From an uncultured Pelagibacteraceae bacterium (lineage in GTDB: Bacteria > Pseudomonadota > Alphaproteobacteria > Pelagibacterales > AG-422-B15), in contig CACCND010000001.1 in assembly GCA_902547315.1 (NCBI GenBank), forward strand, positions 62,001 to 126,000: 64,000 nucleotides of DNA, in the 5' to 3' direction. The translations under genes and the position numbers were made by a program. The notes beneath the pieces are model-generated. The model was given only the letters and a program-made list of their open reading frames with translations. It searched no databases and was not told the origin of the DNA. How positions within the stretch are numbered: the first letter of the stretch is position 1; the number at the start of each line of letters is the position of its first letter. Below are positions 30,524 to 39,380 of this stretch, one piece after another.

Positions 30524-32137
30524 TTAATCTCTTGATGCGGGTCTAGAACTTCTGATCATTCTAGTCAATATTATTATTGGAATAATCCCTACCATAACTA
30601 TTGCAATAGAAGGTGCAGCAGCATCGTACATTCTTTCTTCTGCTGCATATATATAAGTATATACAGCTAATGTATCGAAATTAAATGGTCTCAAAATAAG
30701 CGTTGCGGGAAGTTCTTTTATGACTTCTGAAACTACCAATAACATGCTTGTTAAAAAACTAGTTTTTAATAATGGCAAATGAACTGAAGATAAAAGAGAC
30801 CAGCCTGATGTTTTAAGTGTTTTTGCTACATCATCAATTCTCATATTTATACGCTGATATCCAGCTTCAATCGTAGAACTTGAGAGCGCATAGGATTTTA
30901 TTATATAAGCTAAAACTAAACCAACTAGACTACCTGTAAGCACAAAATCAAAATAATAATCTCCCATGTTTCTATCTAAAAATGTAAGTAGCTGCATAAC
31001 GCCGATTGCGAGTATCAAACCTGGCACCGCATAACCAACAGTCAAAAAAGAACTCATAAACTTCAGATAATTATTTTTTTTATATCTAATTGAAAAATTT
31101 ATAAGAACAGCTAATAGACTGCATAAGAAAGCTGCTATTATTGCTAAGTAAAATGTATTCCATGCAGTCGTAAGAAACTTTTCATTAAAAAAATCTAACT
31201 TGTAATTAAATGCCCAGTATCCAAGTTCCATCACAGGCAATAAAAAACCAACAAAGATTGGAACAAAACAAATCAATATTGCTAAAATATTTGAACTACC
31301 TTTAAGCCTTTGTAAATAAAGCGGCTTAAAGACTGAACTGGCATTTGAGTATCTAGCATTTTTTCGGGTATAACGTTCAGATATAATTAAAAGAATAGCA
31401 AATATGAGTAACAATGAGGCTAACTGCTTTGCGGTTTCAATATCATACATGCCGTACCATGTTCTAAATATTCCAGTTGTAAAAGTTGAAATGGCAAAGT
31501 GATCAACTGCTCCGAAATCAGATAAAGTTTCCATGATTACGAGCATTAGGCCCCCAATAATTGCTGGTCTAATCATTGGAACAGCTAATTTATAAAATAC
31601 ATCTAGTTTACCAAGTCCAAGAGTTCTACCAGCTTCAAGAATTGATCTAGATTGATTTATAAAGGCCATTCTGCTCACGAGATATACATATGGATATAGG
31701 GTGAAGGAAAATACAACAATCGCTCCAGGGACATTTCTTACTTTAGGAAAAAAAATAAAATCTGCACCGAGCCCAAATATATCCCTTATTAAATTATTCG
31801 CAGTACCAAAGGTATCGAATAAACCAGTGAAAGTGTAAGCAAGTATATATGGAGGTACAGCAAGTGGTAAAATAAGCGCCCATTCAAAAATATTTTTTCC
31901 TGTAAAATTATAGTTGGTGACTAGCCAGGCAGTGCCAACACCAATTATGGCGACCATAATTGAGACACCAAGGACTAAATAAATAGAATTTTCTATATAA
32001 CCAAAAAGCACATGATTATACAAATGTGTCCAGTTGTCAGAGTAATCACCAGCAAGACTGAATAGCACAATAAATACTGGAGTAATAAAAATTGCGAATG
32101 TTGCAACTGGTGTTATTTGCCAAAAATCTAACTTCAT
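30524..32137 (-). CDS. fbpB: Ferric iron ABC transporter, fused permease
   Basis: Inner-membrane permease of 537 residues made of two fused permease halves, about 12 spans, as in FbpB/SfuB/AfuB. Two EAA-type loops are visible: EAGRTLGLGKLDVFYKLAVPMIRP in the first half and DDVAKTLKTSGWSLLSSVHLPLLKT in the second. It is separated from fbpA by 198 bases that include a hairpin and a possible 35-codon reading frame. Confidence 0.9.
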   Translation of the reverse strand: MKLDFWQITPVATFAIFITPVFIVLFSLAGDYSDNWTHLYNHVLFGYIENSIYLVLGVSIMVAIIGVGTAWLVTNYNFTGKNIFEWALILPLAVPPYILAYTFTGLFDTFGTANNLIRDIFGLGADFIFFPKVRNVPGAIVVFSFTLYPYVYLVSRMAFINQSRSILEAGRTLGLGKLDVFYKLAVPMIRPAIIGGLMLVIMETLSDFGAVDHFAISTFTTGIFRTWYGMYDIETAKQLASLLLIFAILLIISERYTRKNARYSNASSVFKPLYLQRLKGSSNILAILICFVPIFVGFLLPVMELGYWAFNYKLDFFNEKFLTTAWNTFYLAIIAAFLCSLLAVLINFSIRYKKNNYLKFMSSFLTVGYAVPGLILAIGVMQLLTFLDRNMGDYYFDFVLTGSLVGLVLAYIIKSYALSSSTIEAGYQRINMRIDDVAKTLKTSGWSLLSSVHLPLLKTSFLTSMLLVVSEVIKELPATLILRPFNFDTLAVYTYIYAAEERMYDAAAPSIAIVMVGIIPIIILTRMIRSSRPASRD

Positions 32138-32162
32138 AAATAGTTGCTGTTATCTATACTAT

Positions 32163-32270
32163 TTATTTAAGAAACTCTAATATATTATCGAGATTTGTTT
32201 CAATATAAGGATCATCATCATTTCCTGTATCATTAAGACCTGGCTCAATAAACATCTGTTCAATTTCCAT
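32163..32270 (-). CDS. Possible small acidic protein, 35 residues
   Basis: An ATG-started frame between fbpA and fbpB. The peptide begins MEIEQMFIEPG, has a GNDDDPY centre and ends NILEFLK; it is strongly acidic with no span or signal. No convincing ribosome-binding site precedes it and I recognise no family. It may be a real small gene, a decayed fragment or chance. It stops 26 bases before fbpB. Confidence 0.25.
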   Translation of the reverse strand: MEIEQMFIEPGLNDTGNDDDPYIETNLDNILEFLK

Positions 32271-32321
32271 GTTATTTGGATACTAATGAGAAGAAGAGAC
32301 GGTGGCCAAATTACCTCAATC

Positions 32322-32348
32322 TGGTTGACGTTAAATTATTGCCAACCA
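32322..32348 (-). other. Hairpin at the end of fbpA
   Basis: Six-base arms TGGTTG (32322-32327) and CAACCA (32343-32348) surround the fbpA stop codon. There is no T-run, so this is not a standard terminator. Such hairpins after binding-protein genes often protect the mRNA 3' end and give more binding protein than permease; that role is an inference. Confidence 0.3.
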
Positions 32349-33367
32349 ACTCTATCCATCAACTTAACAGCATCAGGATTGAATTCGCCATAGCTTGCAA
32401 CTGAAGTCTGATCTTCTTTGAAACCAGAACCAAATTGAGCTATTAAATCACTAGGTGCAACACCTTCAAGCATTGGAAACTCATAAGTGTTATTCACTAT
32501 ATGACTTTGAGCTTCTTCGCTAAGCAGGAACTCAATAAACTTAACAGCATTATCTGCATTTGGAGCATTTTTCATAAGACCAGCTCCACTTACATTAATA
32601 TGAGCACCTCGTCCATCTTGGCCTGGGAAATGAAGTTCAACTTTTCTAGCAGCGGCTTGTTGTTCTTCACCTTTTTTTCCAGATAACATTAATCCAATGT
32701 AATAACTATTTGCTACAGCAACATCTGCTTCACCATTTGCAACTGCCATAATCTGTGCTCTGTCATTACCTTCAGGTTTTCTTGCAAAATTGCCAACAAA
32801 TCTATGCGCCCACTTTTCAGTAGCATCAATACCATTATTAGCAATCATTGAAGCAACTAAAGACTGATTGTACATATTTCCAGAACTTCTTATTGCAACT
32901 CTACCTTTCCATTTTAGATCTGAAAGATCTTCATACGTAAGCCCTTCCATATCTTCTGCAGAAACATTTACTGGATTATAATAAATTACTCTAGAACGTT
33001 TAGCTATTCCGACCCACTCGTTATTTGGTCCTCTTAAATTTTCAGGTACAATTGAATCAATAGTACTTGAGTCAATACTTTGGAACATTCCATCTTTTTG
33101 AACTTTCCATAGATTACCAGCATCTACAGTTATAAAGACATCAGCAGGAGAATTAGCTCCCTCTGAAGCAAGTCTTTCCATTAATGCTTTTCCTTTACCT
33201 GAAATAACGTTTACTTTGATGCCAGTAGCGTCCGTAAACTTTTGATATAATGCATCGTCTGAGTCATAGTGCCTTGACGTATACAAATTAACCTCTTTAG
33301 CGAATGAACTGCCAACTGTTACAAATGTAATTACAGCAACCGCTAAAAATCTTAATACTAAATTCAT
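32336..33367 (-). CDS. fbpA: Periplasmic ferric iron-binding protein
   Basis: Captures ferric iron in the periplasm for FbpBC. It has 343 residues with a signal peptide ending near SSFA. The mature start (KEVNLYTSRHYDSD) is that of FbpA/FutA-type proteins, followed by TGIKVNVISGKG and PADVFITVDAGNLW. Iron-ligand tyrosines are probably in the NSYYIG motif; YTSRHY at the start may add another. Ribosome-binding site AGAAGG. A near-consensus Fur box lies about 52 bases upstream of the ATG, so expression is expected to rise under iron limitation. Confidence 0.92.
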   Translation of the reverse strand: MNLVLRFLAVAVITFVTVGSSFAKEVNLYTSRHYDSDDALYQKFTDATGIKVNVISGKGKALMERLASEGANSPADVFITVDAGNLWKVQKDGMFQSIDSSTIDSIVPENLRGPNNEWVGIAKRSRVIYYNPVNVSAEDMEGLTYEDLSDLKWKGRVAIRSSGNMYNQSLVASMIANNGIDATEKWAHRFVGNFARKPEGNDRAQIMAVANGEADVAVANSYYIGLMLSGKKGEEQQAAARKVELHFPGQDGRGAHINVSGAGLMKNAPNADNAVKFIEFLLSEEAQSHIVNNTYEFPMLEGVAPSDLIAQFGSGFKEDQTSVASYGEFNPDAVKLMDRVGWQ

Positions 33368-33418
33368 AAATTTTTCCCTTCTTTAGAATGATACTAAGTT
33401 TCATTATATATAACTTAT

Positions 33419-33433
33419 TGAGAATGATTATCA
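33419..33433. promoter_or_regulatory. Fur box upstream of fbpA
   Basis: TGAGAATGATTATCA matches the 7-1-7 Fur consensus TGATAATNATTATCA with one mismatch and sits in a 19-base near-palindrome (33417-33435). On the minus strand it overlaps a plausible -35 (TTGATA), with TATA-rich -10 sequence about 18 bases further on. A weaker palindrome, TTAGAATGATACTAA, at 33383-33397 may be a second site. Both are in the 99-base gap before fbpA. Confidence 0.75.
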
Positions 33434-33466
33434 ATAGCAAATATGACGCACTTTACTAATTTGAGT

Positions 33467-34867
33467 TTATAAGGAATTTACAAAGCTAATTATTTGATTT
33501 ACTTGATTTTTATCTAGAGATTTGAACTCTTCTAAAACTCTAGAGGCTTCCCCGCCATGCCACAATATAGCCTCCTCAATTGTTCGAGCCCTTCCATCAT
33601 GTAAAAATCCATATTCTGCAGATACAACTGATGTCAAGCCTATTCCCCACAAAGGTGGCGTTCTCCATTCAGAACCACTGGCATTGAATTCATTAACACC
33701 ATCAGACAACTGTTCACCCATATCATGCAACAAAAAATCTGAATAAGGATATATGATTTGATTGGCTAAATTTTGAAGCGTACTTTCATTTTTTGTAACA
33801 AATCTCTCAGTATGACAAGAATTGCAACCAATTTTAAAAAATATTTCTTTACCTTTAACCACGTTAATATCTTTCACGTTTCTTCTTACTGGCACACCAA
33901 GTTGCGATGAATAAAAAACAACTAAATCCAATTGATCATTAGAAACTTCATAGCCATCATAGCTTTCGCTATTTCCACTGACTGCATTTAGACAGCTCAA
34001 TTGTGCATCAGTACAGTTAAATGGGTTATCAAAAAGTTTATTTGACAAACCCATGTCATGAAAAAAAGCATCAGCAGTTTGTTGGTAGACCGTAGGTTGT
34101 GACGCTTTCCAGCCAAACCGACCTAGTGAATAATTATTATTTTTTTTGTGCCAAACAATATTTGCTTTTCCAGATATTCCATCACCGTCTATATCATTCA
34201 CATCCGCGTTTATTAAAATGTCTGTTTCACTAATGTTTTCAATTAAACCTAAACCAATCATTTGTTGAGCGATTCTTGCTGAAAAGTTTGTATCTTGATT
34301 GATATCTCCGTAATTAAAATTTTTAATCTTAATCACTGGCTTTCTTAATTCGACTATACGACCATCACTGTAAGATATTGGAACATATTCATAATTAATA
34401 ACAATTTCCGCTTCTCTTAGAATGCTTTCAACCGAGAATTCACTAATTTGATTTCCGTAAATGGGATCTGGTAGATTTTTAACACCATCTGAAATCGAGT
34501 CCTGGTTTTTTGAAATTTGAATAACCACAGATACAGCATCATCAGAATCATCTATTGGCAAATGTCCTCGTCCATCAGAAATATGGCAAGCTTCGCACGA
34601 ACGAGCGCTAAAAAAAGGCCCCAAACCATCTCTTGCGATATTTTCTGAAAATTTTGCATCTTCCCAAATTCTCTCAAATAAAGCATTTCCTACAAGAAAA
34701 TTGATTTTTAAATTATCTCCTAAATTTCTTGCAACCAATGAAAAACTATTTTTATTTTCAACCTCATTCGAGGTTTTGCCGCCTGGTAATAATGGGTCTG
34801 AAGATATTGAAGTGCAAATATAGAGAAAAATGTTTGCAAACAGGACTGCTTTAAATAGGCGTTTCAC
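33467..34867 (-). CDS. Di-heme oxidoreductase family protein (DUF1111), exported
   Basis: Predicted periplasmic c-type cytochrome of 466 residues with a hydrophobic N-terminal signal. Two heme-binding motifs are visible: CEACH at 91-95 and CNSCH at 348-352. Between them come FGWKASQPTVYQQTADAF and PFNCTDAQ; the end has WRTPPLWGIGL and FLHDGRARTIEEAILWHGGEA, the family signature related to MauG-type di-heme peroxidases. In other proteobacteria these genes often accompany iron-regulated imelysin genes; here it precedes the iron transporter. Biochemical role unknown. Confidence 0.85.
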   Translation of the reverse strand: MKRLFKAVLFANIFLYICTSISSDPLLPGGKTSNEVENKNSFSLVARNLGDNLKINFLVGNALFERIWEDAKFSENIARDGLGPFFSARSCEACHISDGRGHLPIDDSDDAVSVVIQISKNQDSISDGVKNLPDPIYGNQISEFSVESILREAEIVINYEYVPISYSDGRIVELRKPVIKIKNFNYGDINQDTNFSARIAQQMIGLGLIENISETDILINADVNDIDGDGISGKANIVWHKKNNNYSLGRFGWKASQPTVYQQTADAFFHDMGLSNKLFDNPFNCTDAQLSCLNAVSGNSESYDGYEVSNDQLDLVVFYSSQLGVPVRRNVKDINVVKGKEIFFKIGCNSCHTERFVTKNESTLQNLANQIIYPYSDFLLHDMGEQLSDGVNEFNASGSEWRTPPLWGIGLTSVVSAEYGFLHDGRARTIEEAILWHGGEASRVLEEFKSLDKNQVNQIISFVNSL

Positions 34868-34883
34868 AATTTAAGGCTAATTT

Positions 34884-35567
34884 CTATTCTGCCTCATGTC
34901 CACTTTGAATTAGATCGTCTATATTTTCATCTTCTCCGAATGGTTCTATCTGGCTGTGATCAATTTCTTTGGGTTCTCTAATGTCTAAATTTGGAGGCAA
35001 GCGGCTTTCTAAAAGACCAGCTGCTTTTAATTCTTCAAGTCCAGGTAAATCAGTTACTTGCTCTAACTGGAAGTACTCTAAGAACCTCTCAGTTGTACCA
35101 TAAATAATGGGCCTTCCTGGTACTTTCTTTCTTCCGATTGGCCTTACCCAGTTTAACTCCATGAGAACATCAAGAGTTCCAGGGCTAAAATGAACTCCCC
35201 TTATGTCTTCAACTTCAGCTCTAGTAACCGGTTGATGGTAAGCTATTATTGCCAATGTTTCAGTCGCAGCCTTAGATAGTTTTCTTTGAACTATTTTTTC
35301 TTTTTTCATCATCGGCGCAAGATCAGTTGCTGTTTTAAAGCTCCATTTGTTACCTGTTTTAACAAGATTAACTCCCCTATTTTTATATTGAGCTGCAATT
35401 AAATTTAGTAATTTGTTTAAATTAGTGCTTTTTGGTAATCTTGCCTTGAGACTCTCTGCATCAAGAGGTTCATTTGCGGCAAATAGAAGAGCCTCAAGAA
35501 TTCTTAGATTATCCATATGCTCAGATGGAAAATTCATGACATTATTATTTTCTATTTTATCAGACAT
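34884..35567 (-). CDS. scpB: Segregation and condensation protein B
   Basis: Winged-helix partner of ScpA and SMC in chromosome condensation. It has 227 residues. Seen: ILEALLFAANEPL, WSFKTATDLAPMM, the hallmark LAIIAYHQPVTRAEVEDIRGV, and RPIIYGTTERFLEYF with DLPGLEEL. The C-terminal 40 residues are acidic. Seven bases after scpA; then 16 bases lead to the di-heme protein gene. Confidence 0.95.
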   Translation of the reverse strand: MSDKIENNNVMNFPSEHMDNLRILEALLFAANEPLDAESLKARLPKSTNLNKLLNLIAAQYKNRGVNLVKTGNKWSFKTATDLAPMMKKEKIVQRKLSKAATETLAIIAYHQPVTRAEVEDIRGVHFSPGTLDVLMELNWVRPIGRKKVPGRPIIYGTTERFLEYFQLEQVTDLPGLEELKAAGLLESRLPPNLDIREPKEIDHSQIEPFGEDENIDDLIQSGHEAE

Positions 35568-35574
35568 AATTTAT

Positions 35575-36372
35575 TTAATTAATAAATTCATCATCCTTTT
35601 TATTTTTTAAAAAAACTGGTCCAAGCGGAACTAACTGCTGAACCTCAAGCACGCCTTCTCTTACAAGTTCCATTGCTGCAGCCAGAGTTCCTGCAACACC
35701 TGACCTAGCACTTTTTCCATTTGAAAATTCTAGTGGCAAAAATTTCTCAAGCCGAGTCCATTCAGGTACATCACCTATCATTCTTTGAAGTCTAACAAGC
35801 GCATCTTCCATTGCAAAAACAGGTGGTCTTTCAATAGTCATTGATGAGTACGCAGTTCTATACCTTTGATCAGCATATGATTTTAAAAGATCGTATAAAT
35901 CCAGATAATATTCAGGCGTTCGTATCAATCGAATGCCCTCGGGCATCCCTCTGTTAAAAAAATCGGTACCAAGTTTTGGTAAATTCATTAATTTTTGAGA
36001 AACTTGTCGAATTGCCTCAAGTTTCTTGAGTTGAAATTTTAATCTTTCTGCCATTTCTTCAGCGCTCAGTTCTTCACCTGACTCTTCTCTTGGTATTAAC
36101 AAATTGGATTTTAAGTAAGCCATCCAAGCCGCCATAACAAGATAGTCAGCTGCCAACTCTAAATTTCGATCACGAACCTTTTCTATGAACTCCAAGTATT
36201 GCTCTGTCAGCTGAAGAATAGAAATTTTCATCAAATCCACTTTTTGCGATTTTGCTAATGTTAAGAGCAAATCTAGAGGACCTTCAAATTCACCCAAGTT
36301 TACAATTAAATCGTCAGAGCTAACTGGGTAAGATGCATCTTGTCTTGTATAAGTACTTGAAATATCTTTCAT
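35575..36372 (-). CDS. scpA: Segregation and condensation protein A
   Basis: Kleisin that bridges SMC heads. It has 265 residues. Seen: LGEFEGPLDLLLTLAKSQKVDLMKISI at the N-terminus, the helical YLVMAAWMAYLKSNLLIP segment, and the C-terminal winged helix near SARSGVAGTLAAAMELVREG. A TATAAT-like box lies in the 59-base gap after nagZ, so scpAB may have its own promoter. Confidence 0.95.
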   Translation of the reverse strand: MKDISSTYTRQDASYPVSSDDLIVNLGEFEGPLDLLLTLAKSQKVDLMKISILQLTEQYLEFIEKVRDRNLELAADYLVMAAWMAYLKSNLLIPREESGEELSAEEMAERLKFQLKKLEAIRQVSQKLMNLPKLGTDFFNRGMPEGIRLIRTPEYYLDLYDLLKSYADQRYRTAYSSMTIERPPVFAMEDALVRLQRMIGDVPEWTRLEKFLPLEFSNGKSARSGVAGTLAAAMELVREGVLEVQQLVPLGPVFLKNKKDDEFIN

Positions 36373-36431
36373 TTTTTAATTAATTGATTCCTTATTATAT
36401 AATAGATGATCTTGATATACGATAAAATATA

Positions 36432-37442
36432 TTAAATCTGCTTCATTAGATATTCATAAGCTCTAATGCTTTCTTCATGTGAGAAATCCGTGTTAGTCTG
36501 ATAAATATCTATAAGATCTTTGAGTACGAAAATAGGCTCAGCTTCATTCTTAATTCTATTAGCTATCTTATTCATTTCATTGATTTTTCCATTACAGTGT
36601 AGAACAAGGTCACAGCCGGCACTAAGTGATTTTAGTGCAGCAATGTCAACATCATCTGAAATAGCTTTCATTGAAATATCATCAGTCATCAACAATCCTT
36701 TAAAGCCTATTTTATTTCTGATTATTTTTTCAATGATTTTTTTAGAGAAAGTAACGATATTTTGATCATCTATTGACTTAAATAAAATATGCGCTGTCAT
36801 ACCTAATAATGCGTCGGAATTATTCTGAAATGGCTTAAAGTCAGAGGTTAAAAGCGCATCTTCAGTTTCATCTACTTCAGGCATTTCAAAGTGACTATCA
36901 ACTCTTGCTCTTCCGTGCCCAGGTAAATGTTTAATCACGGAGGCTACGCCACATTTATTAATTGTTTCAATTACCATCTTACCTGCTTTAGAGACAGTGC
37001 TTTCATTAATCGAAAAAGCTCGATCTCCAATTACACCACTTTCATTTGTAGTTGGTAAATCTAAAACTGGCACTGTGTTTGTGTTAATGCCCAATTCTTT
37101 TAAGGTATGAGCTAAAATTTCAGTATTAAGTCTTAATAATTCAAACCCTATCTCTGCATCCTTCTCAATAATTTTCCCAAAAAAAAGATTTGATTTAAAT
37201 TTAGATACACCCTTAAAATTTAGTCTTGAAACTCTTCCACCTTCCTGGTCTATCAATATTGGAATATTTTGATGATTAATTTCTTTGAGTTCTTTAGTTA
37301 AATTTTTTAAATTGTCCTTATTAATACAGTTTCTTTCAAATAAAATTATTCCCCAAGGTTTGTAATCTCTAAAAAATTTTATTTCTTCTTTTGTTAATTT
37401 TTCTCCAGAAATACCACAAATTAAAGGAAGGTATTTTTTCAT
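36432..37442 (-). CDS. nagZ: Beta-N-acetylhexosaminidase
   Basis: Glycoside hydrolase family 3 enzyme that removes N-acetylglucosamine from muropeptides during peptidoglycan recycling in the cytoplasm. It has 336 residues. Seen: ILIDQEGGRVSRL, the KHLPGHGRARVDSH loop carrying the His of the catalytic Asp-His pair, and GLLMTDDISMKAI with the nucleophile Asp. Alphaproteobacterial order SPOR protein-nagZ-scpA is kept. Confidence 0.94.
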   Translation of the reverse strand: MKKYLPLICGISGEKLTKEEIKFFRDYKPWGIILFERNCINKDNLKNLTKELKEINHQNIPILIDQEGGRVSRLNFKGVSKFKSNLFFGKIIEKDAEIGFELLRLNTEILAHTLKELGINTNTVPVLDLPTTNESGVIGDRAFSINESTVSKAGKMVIETINKCGVASVIKHLPGHGRARVDSHFEMPEVDETEDALLTSDFKPFQNNSDALLGMTAHILFKSIDDQNIVTFSKKIIEKIIRNKIGFKGLLMTDDISMKAISDDVDIAALKSLSAGCDLVLHCNGKINEMNKIANRIKNEAEPIFVLKDLIDIYQTNTDFSHEESIRAYEYLMKQI

Positions 37443-37451
37443 TTTATTAAA

Positions 37452-37634
37452 TTAATCTCCAAGATCGTATATATTTAAGTCAGGAGTATCAACGCCTCCC
37501 TTGTCTTTTGGAATTATTCTGTAATCATTTAAATTGGTTTTTATTTCGATAATCTCTTCTTCTTCTTTTTTAGTATAAAAATAAATGGCAGTAATAAAAA
37601 TTGATAAAATTAAAGAGAAAATTATGAACCTCAT
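37452..37634 (-). CDS. Truncated SPOR-type membrane protein, SPOR domain absent
   Basis: A 60-residue protein: one N-terminal span (about residues 2-18), a KKEEEE charged patch, and the tail YRIIPKDKGGVDTPDLNIYD. In alphaproteobacteria the gene between argS and nagZ encodes a septal SPOR protein whose linker has a similar KP-D-GG-P-IYD motif. Here the position and the linker motif are kept but no SPOR domain follows. The stop is genuine and nagZ starts 10 bases later. Function unknown; an anchor peptide or a decaying gene are both possible. Confidence 0.7.
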   Translation of the reverse strand: MRFIIFSLILSIFITAIYFYTKKEEEEIIEIKTNLNDYRIIPKDKGGVDTPDLNIYDLGD

Positions 37635-37637
37635 TTT

Positions 37638-39377
37638 TTATTTCATTTCATCTGGTGAAGAAACTCCAAGAATATCAAGGCCAGATTTTATTGTTCTCTG
37701 GGTAGCAATCAGTAGTGCCATTCGAGCATAAGTCCTTGGTATATTATCGGCATCTATAAATTTCTTACTGTTATCTACTTTTCCCTGACTCCATAAAGAG
37801 TGAAATTCTGATGCTAATTCATACAAATAATATGCAATTCGATGTGGCTCAAATAGAGAAACTGACGTATTAATGATATTACTATAATCCAGGATTTTTT
37901 TTAAAAGGGATATTTCAGAAAGATCATTAAGTTCAGAAAAATTACATTCACTAAATTTCTCTAAATTTAATTTAATATTTTGAGAATGAAGATTGTTTAA
38001 TACAGACGAAATTCTTGCATGAGCATACTGTACATAAAAAACTGGATTTTCTTTAGACTGTTCAGTTACCTTTTTAAAATCAAACTCTAAAGGTGCTTCA
38101 TTTTTTCTGTACATCATCATAAATCTTATGCTATCACTGCCAACTTCTTTCACTAAATCACTTAAGGTAATGAAGTCTCCAGATCTTTTTGACATTTTTA
38201 ATTCCCTGCCATCACTGACAAGTTTTACCATTTGACATAACTTTGCTGTAAATCTCGCTTTGTTATTAGTTAGAGCCTGTATCGAAGCGCTCATTCTCTT
38301 AATGTATCCACCATGATCAGCGCCTAATATGTCGATTAAATGTGTCGATCCTCTTAAGTATTTATCATAATGATAGGCTATATCGTTTGCAAAGTAGGTC
38401 CACTCACCATCTGATTTTTGTAATGGTCTATCGATTTCATCTCCATATTCAGATGATTTAAATAATAATTGCTTTCTTGGTTCCCAATCTTCAATTTGTT
38501 TACCTTTAGGCTTATCTAAAATGCCTTCATAGATTAAATTCATATTTTTCAGTTCATCTATGGTTTTGTCGATTTTACCTTGAGTTATTAATTCTTTTTC
38601 TGAAACAAAAATATCCTGATTAATAGATAGTTTTCTTAAGTCTTCTTTTATGTTTTCTAATAGTAAATTTACACACTCACGTTTTATTGTTGAAAAGTGA
38701 TTATCGCTTTCAAGAATAGATGTACTGTATTTGTCTATTATTTTTTTAGCAACATCGATTAGATATTCTCCAGGATAAAAATCATCTGGATAATTTTCTT
38801 CGCTTTTGCTATTGATGATTTCTTTTATTCTAATAATTGTAGAGTTTGCTAGGGTATCAATTTGAGTACCTGCATCATTTATGTAATATTCTTTTGTTAC
38901 ATTGTGACCGGTGACTTTAAGTAGATTTGATAGTACATCACCAAACACCGCTCCTCTACAATGACCGATATGTAAGGGACCTGTAGGATTCGCAGAAACA
39001 TATTCAACATTTATACATTTATTTAAACCAATTTCTTCATTAAAGAGCAAGTTCGTTTCTAGCAACTGACTTAAAAATTTAAACCAAGTATCTCTAGAAA
39101 TATTAAAATTTAAAAAGCCTGGACCTGCAACTTCCAACATCTCAAAGTCTTCAATTTTCTCTAATGATTTAATGAGAGTTTTAGCAGCCTCTACTGGATT
39201 TACTGATATCTCTTTTGCAAGAACCATACAAATATTTGTACTCAGCTCACCGTCAGATTTGTTTTTTGGGTATTCAACTACAAATGAACTCTTTTCTACA
39301 GTTTCATTCGAAACATTAAATATTTTCGAAAATTCTGCTCCGATTATATTCTTTAAATAACCATTTATGTTTCTCAT
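37638..39377 (-). CDS. argS: Arginyl-tRNA synthetase
   Basis: Class I synthetase. It has 579 residues. The N-terminal Add1-like tRNA-binding domain leads to the HIGH motif as VSANPTGPLHIGHCRGAVFGD, then the KMSKS equivalent KMSKRSGDF and the helical anticodon domain with the VQYAHARISS motif. Four bases separate its start from the end of dgt, and three bases follow to the small SPOR-type gene. Confidence 0.97.
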   Translation of the reverse strand: MRNINGYLKNIIGAEFSKIFNVSNETVEKSSFVVEYPKNKSDGELSTNICMVLAKEISVNPVEAAKTLIKSLEKIEDFEMLEVAGPGFLNFNISRDTWFKFLSQLLETNLLFNEEIGLNKCINVEYVSANPTGPLHIGHCRGAVFGDVLSNLLKVTGHNVTKEYYINDAGTQIDTLANSTIIRIKEIINSKSEENYPDDFYPGEYLIDVAKKIIDKYSTSILESDNHFSTIKRECVNLLLENIKEDLRKLSINQDIFVSEKELITQGKIDKTIDELKNMNLIYEGILDKPKGKQIEDWEPRKQLLFKSSEYGDEIDRPLQKSDGEWTYFANDIAYHYDKYLRGSTHLIDILGADHGGYIKRMSASIQALTNNKARFTAKLCQMVKLVSDGRELKMSKRSGDFITLSDLVKEVGSDSIRFMMMYRKNEAPLEFDFKKVTEQSKENPVFYVQYAHARISSVLNNLHSQNIKLNLEKFSECNFSELNDLSEISLLKKILDYSNIINTSVSLFEPHRIAYYLYELASEFHSLWSQGKVDNSKKFIDADNIPRTYARMALLIATQRTIKSGLDILGVSSPDEMK

Positions 39378-39380
39378 AAG

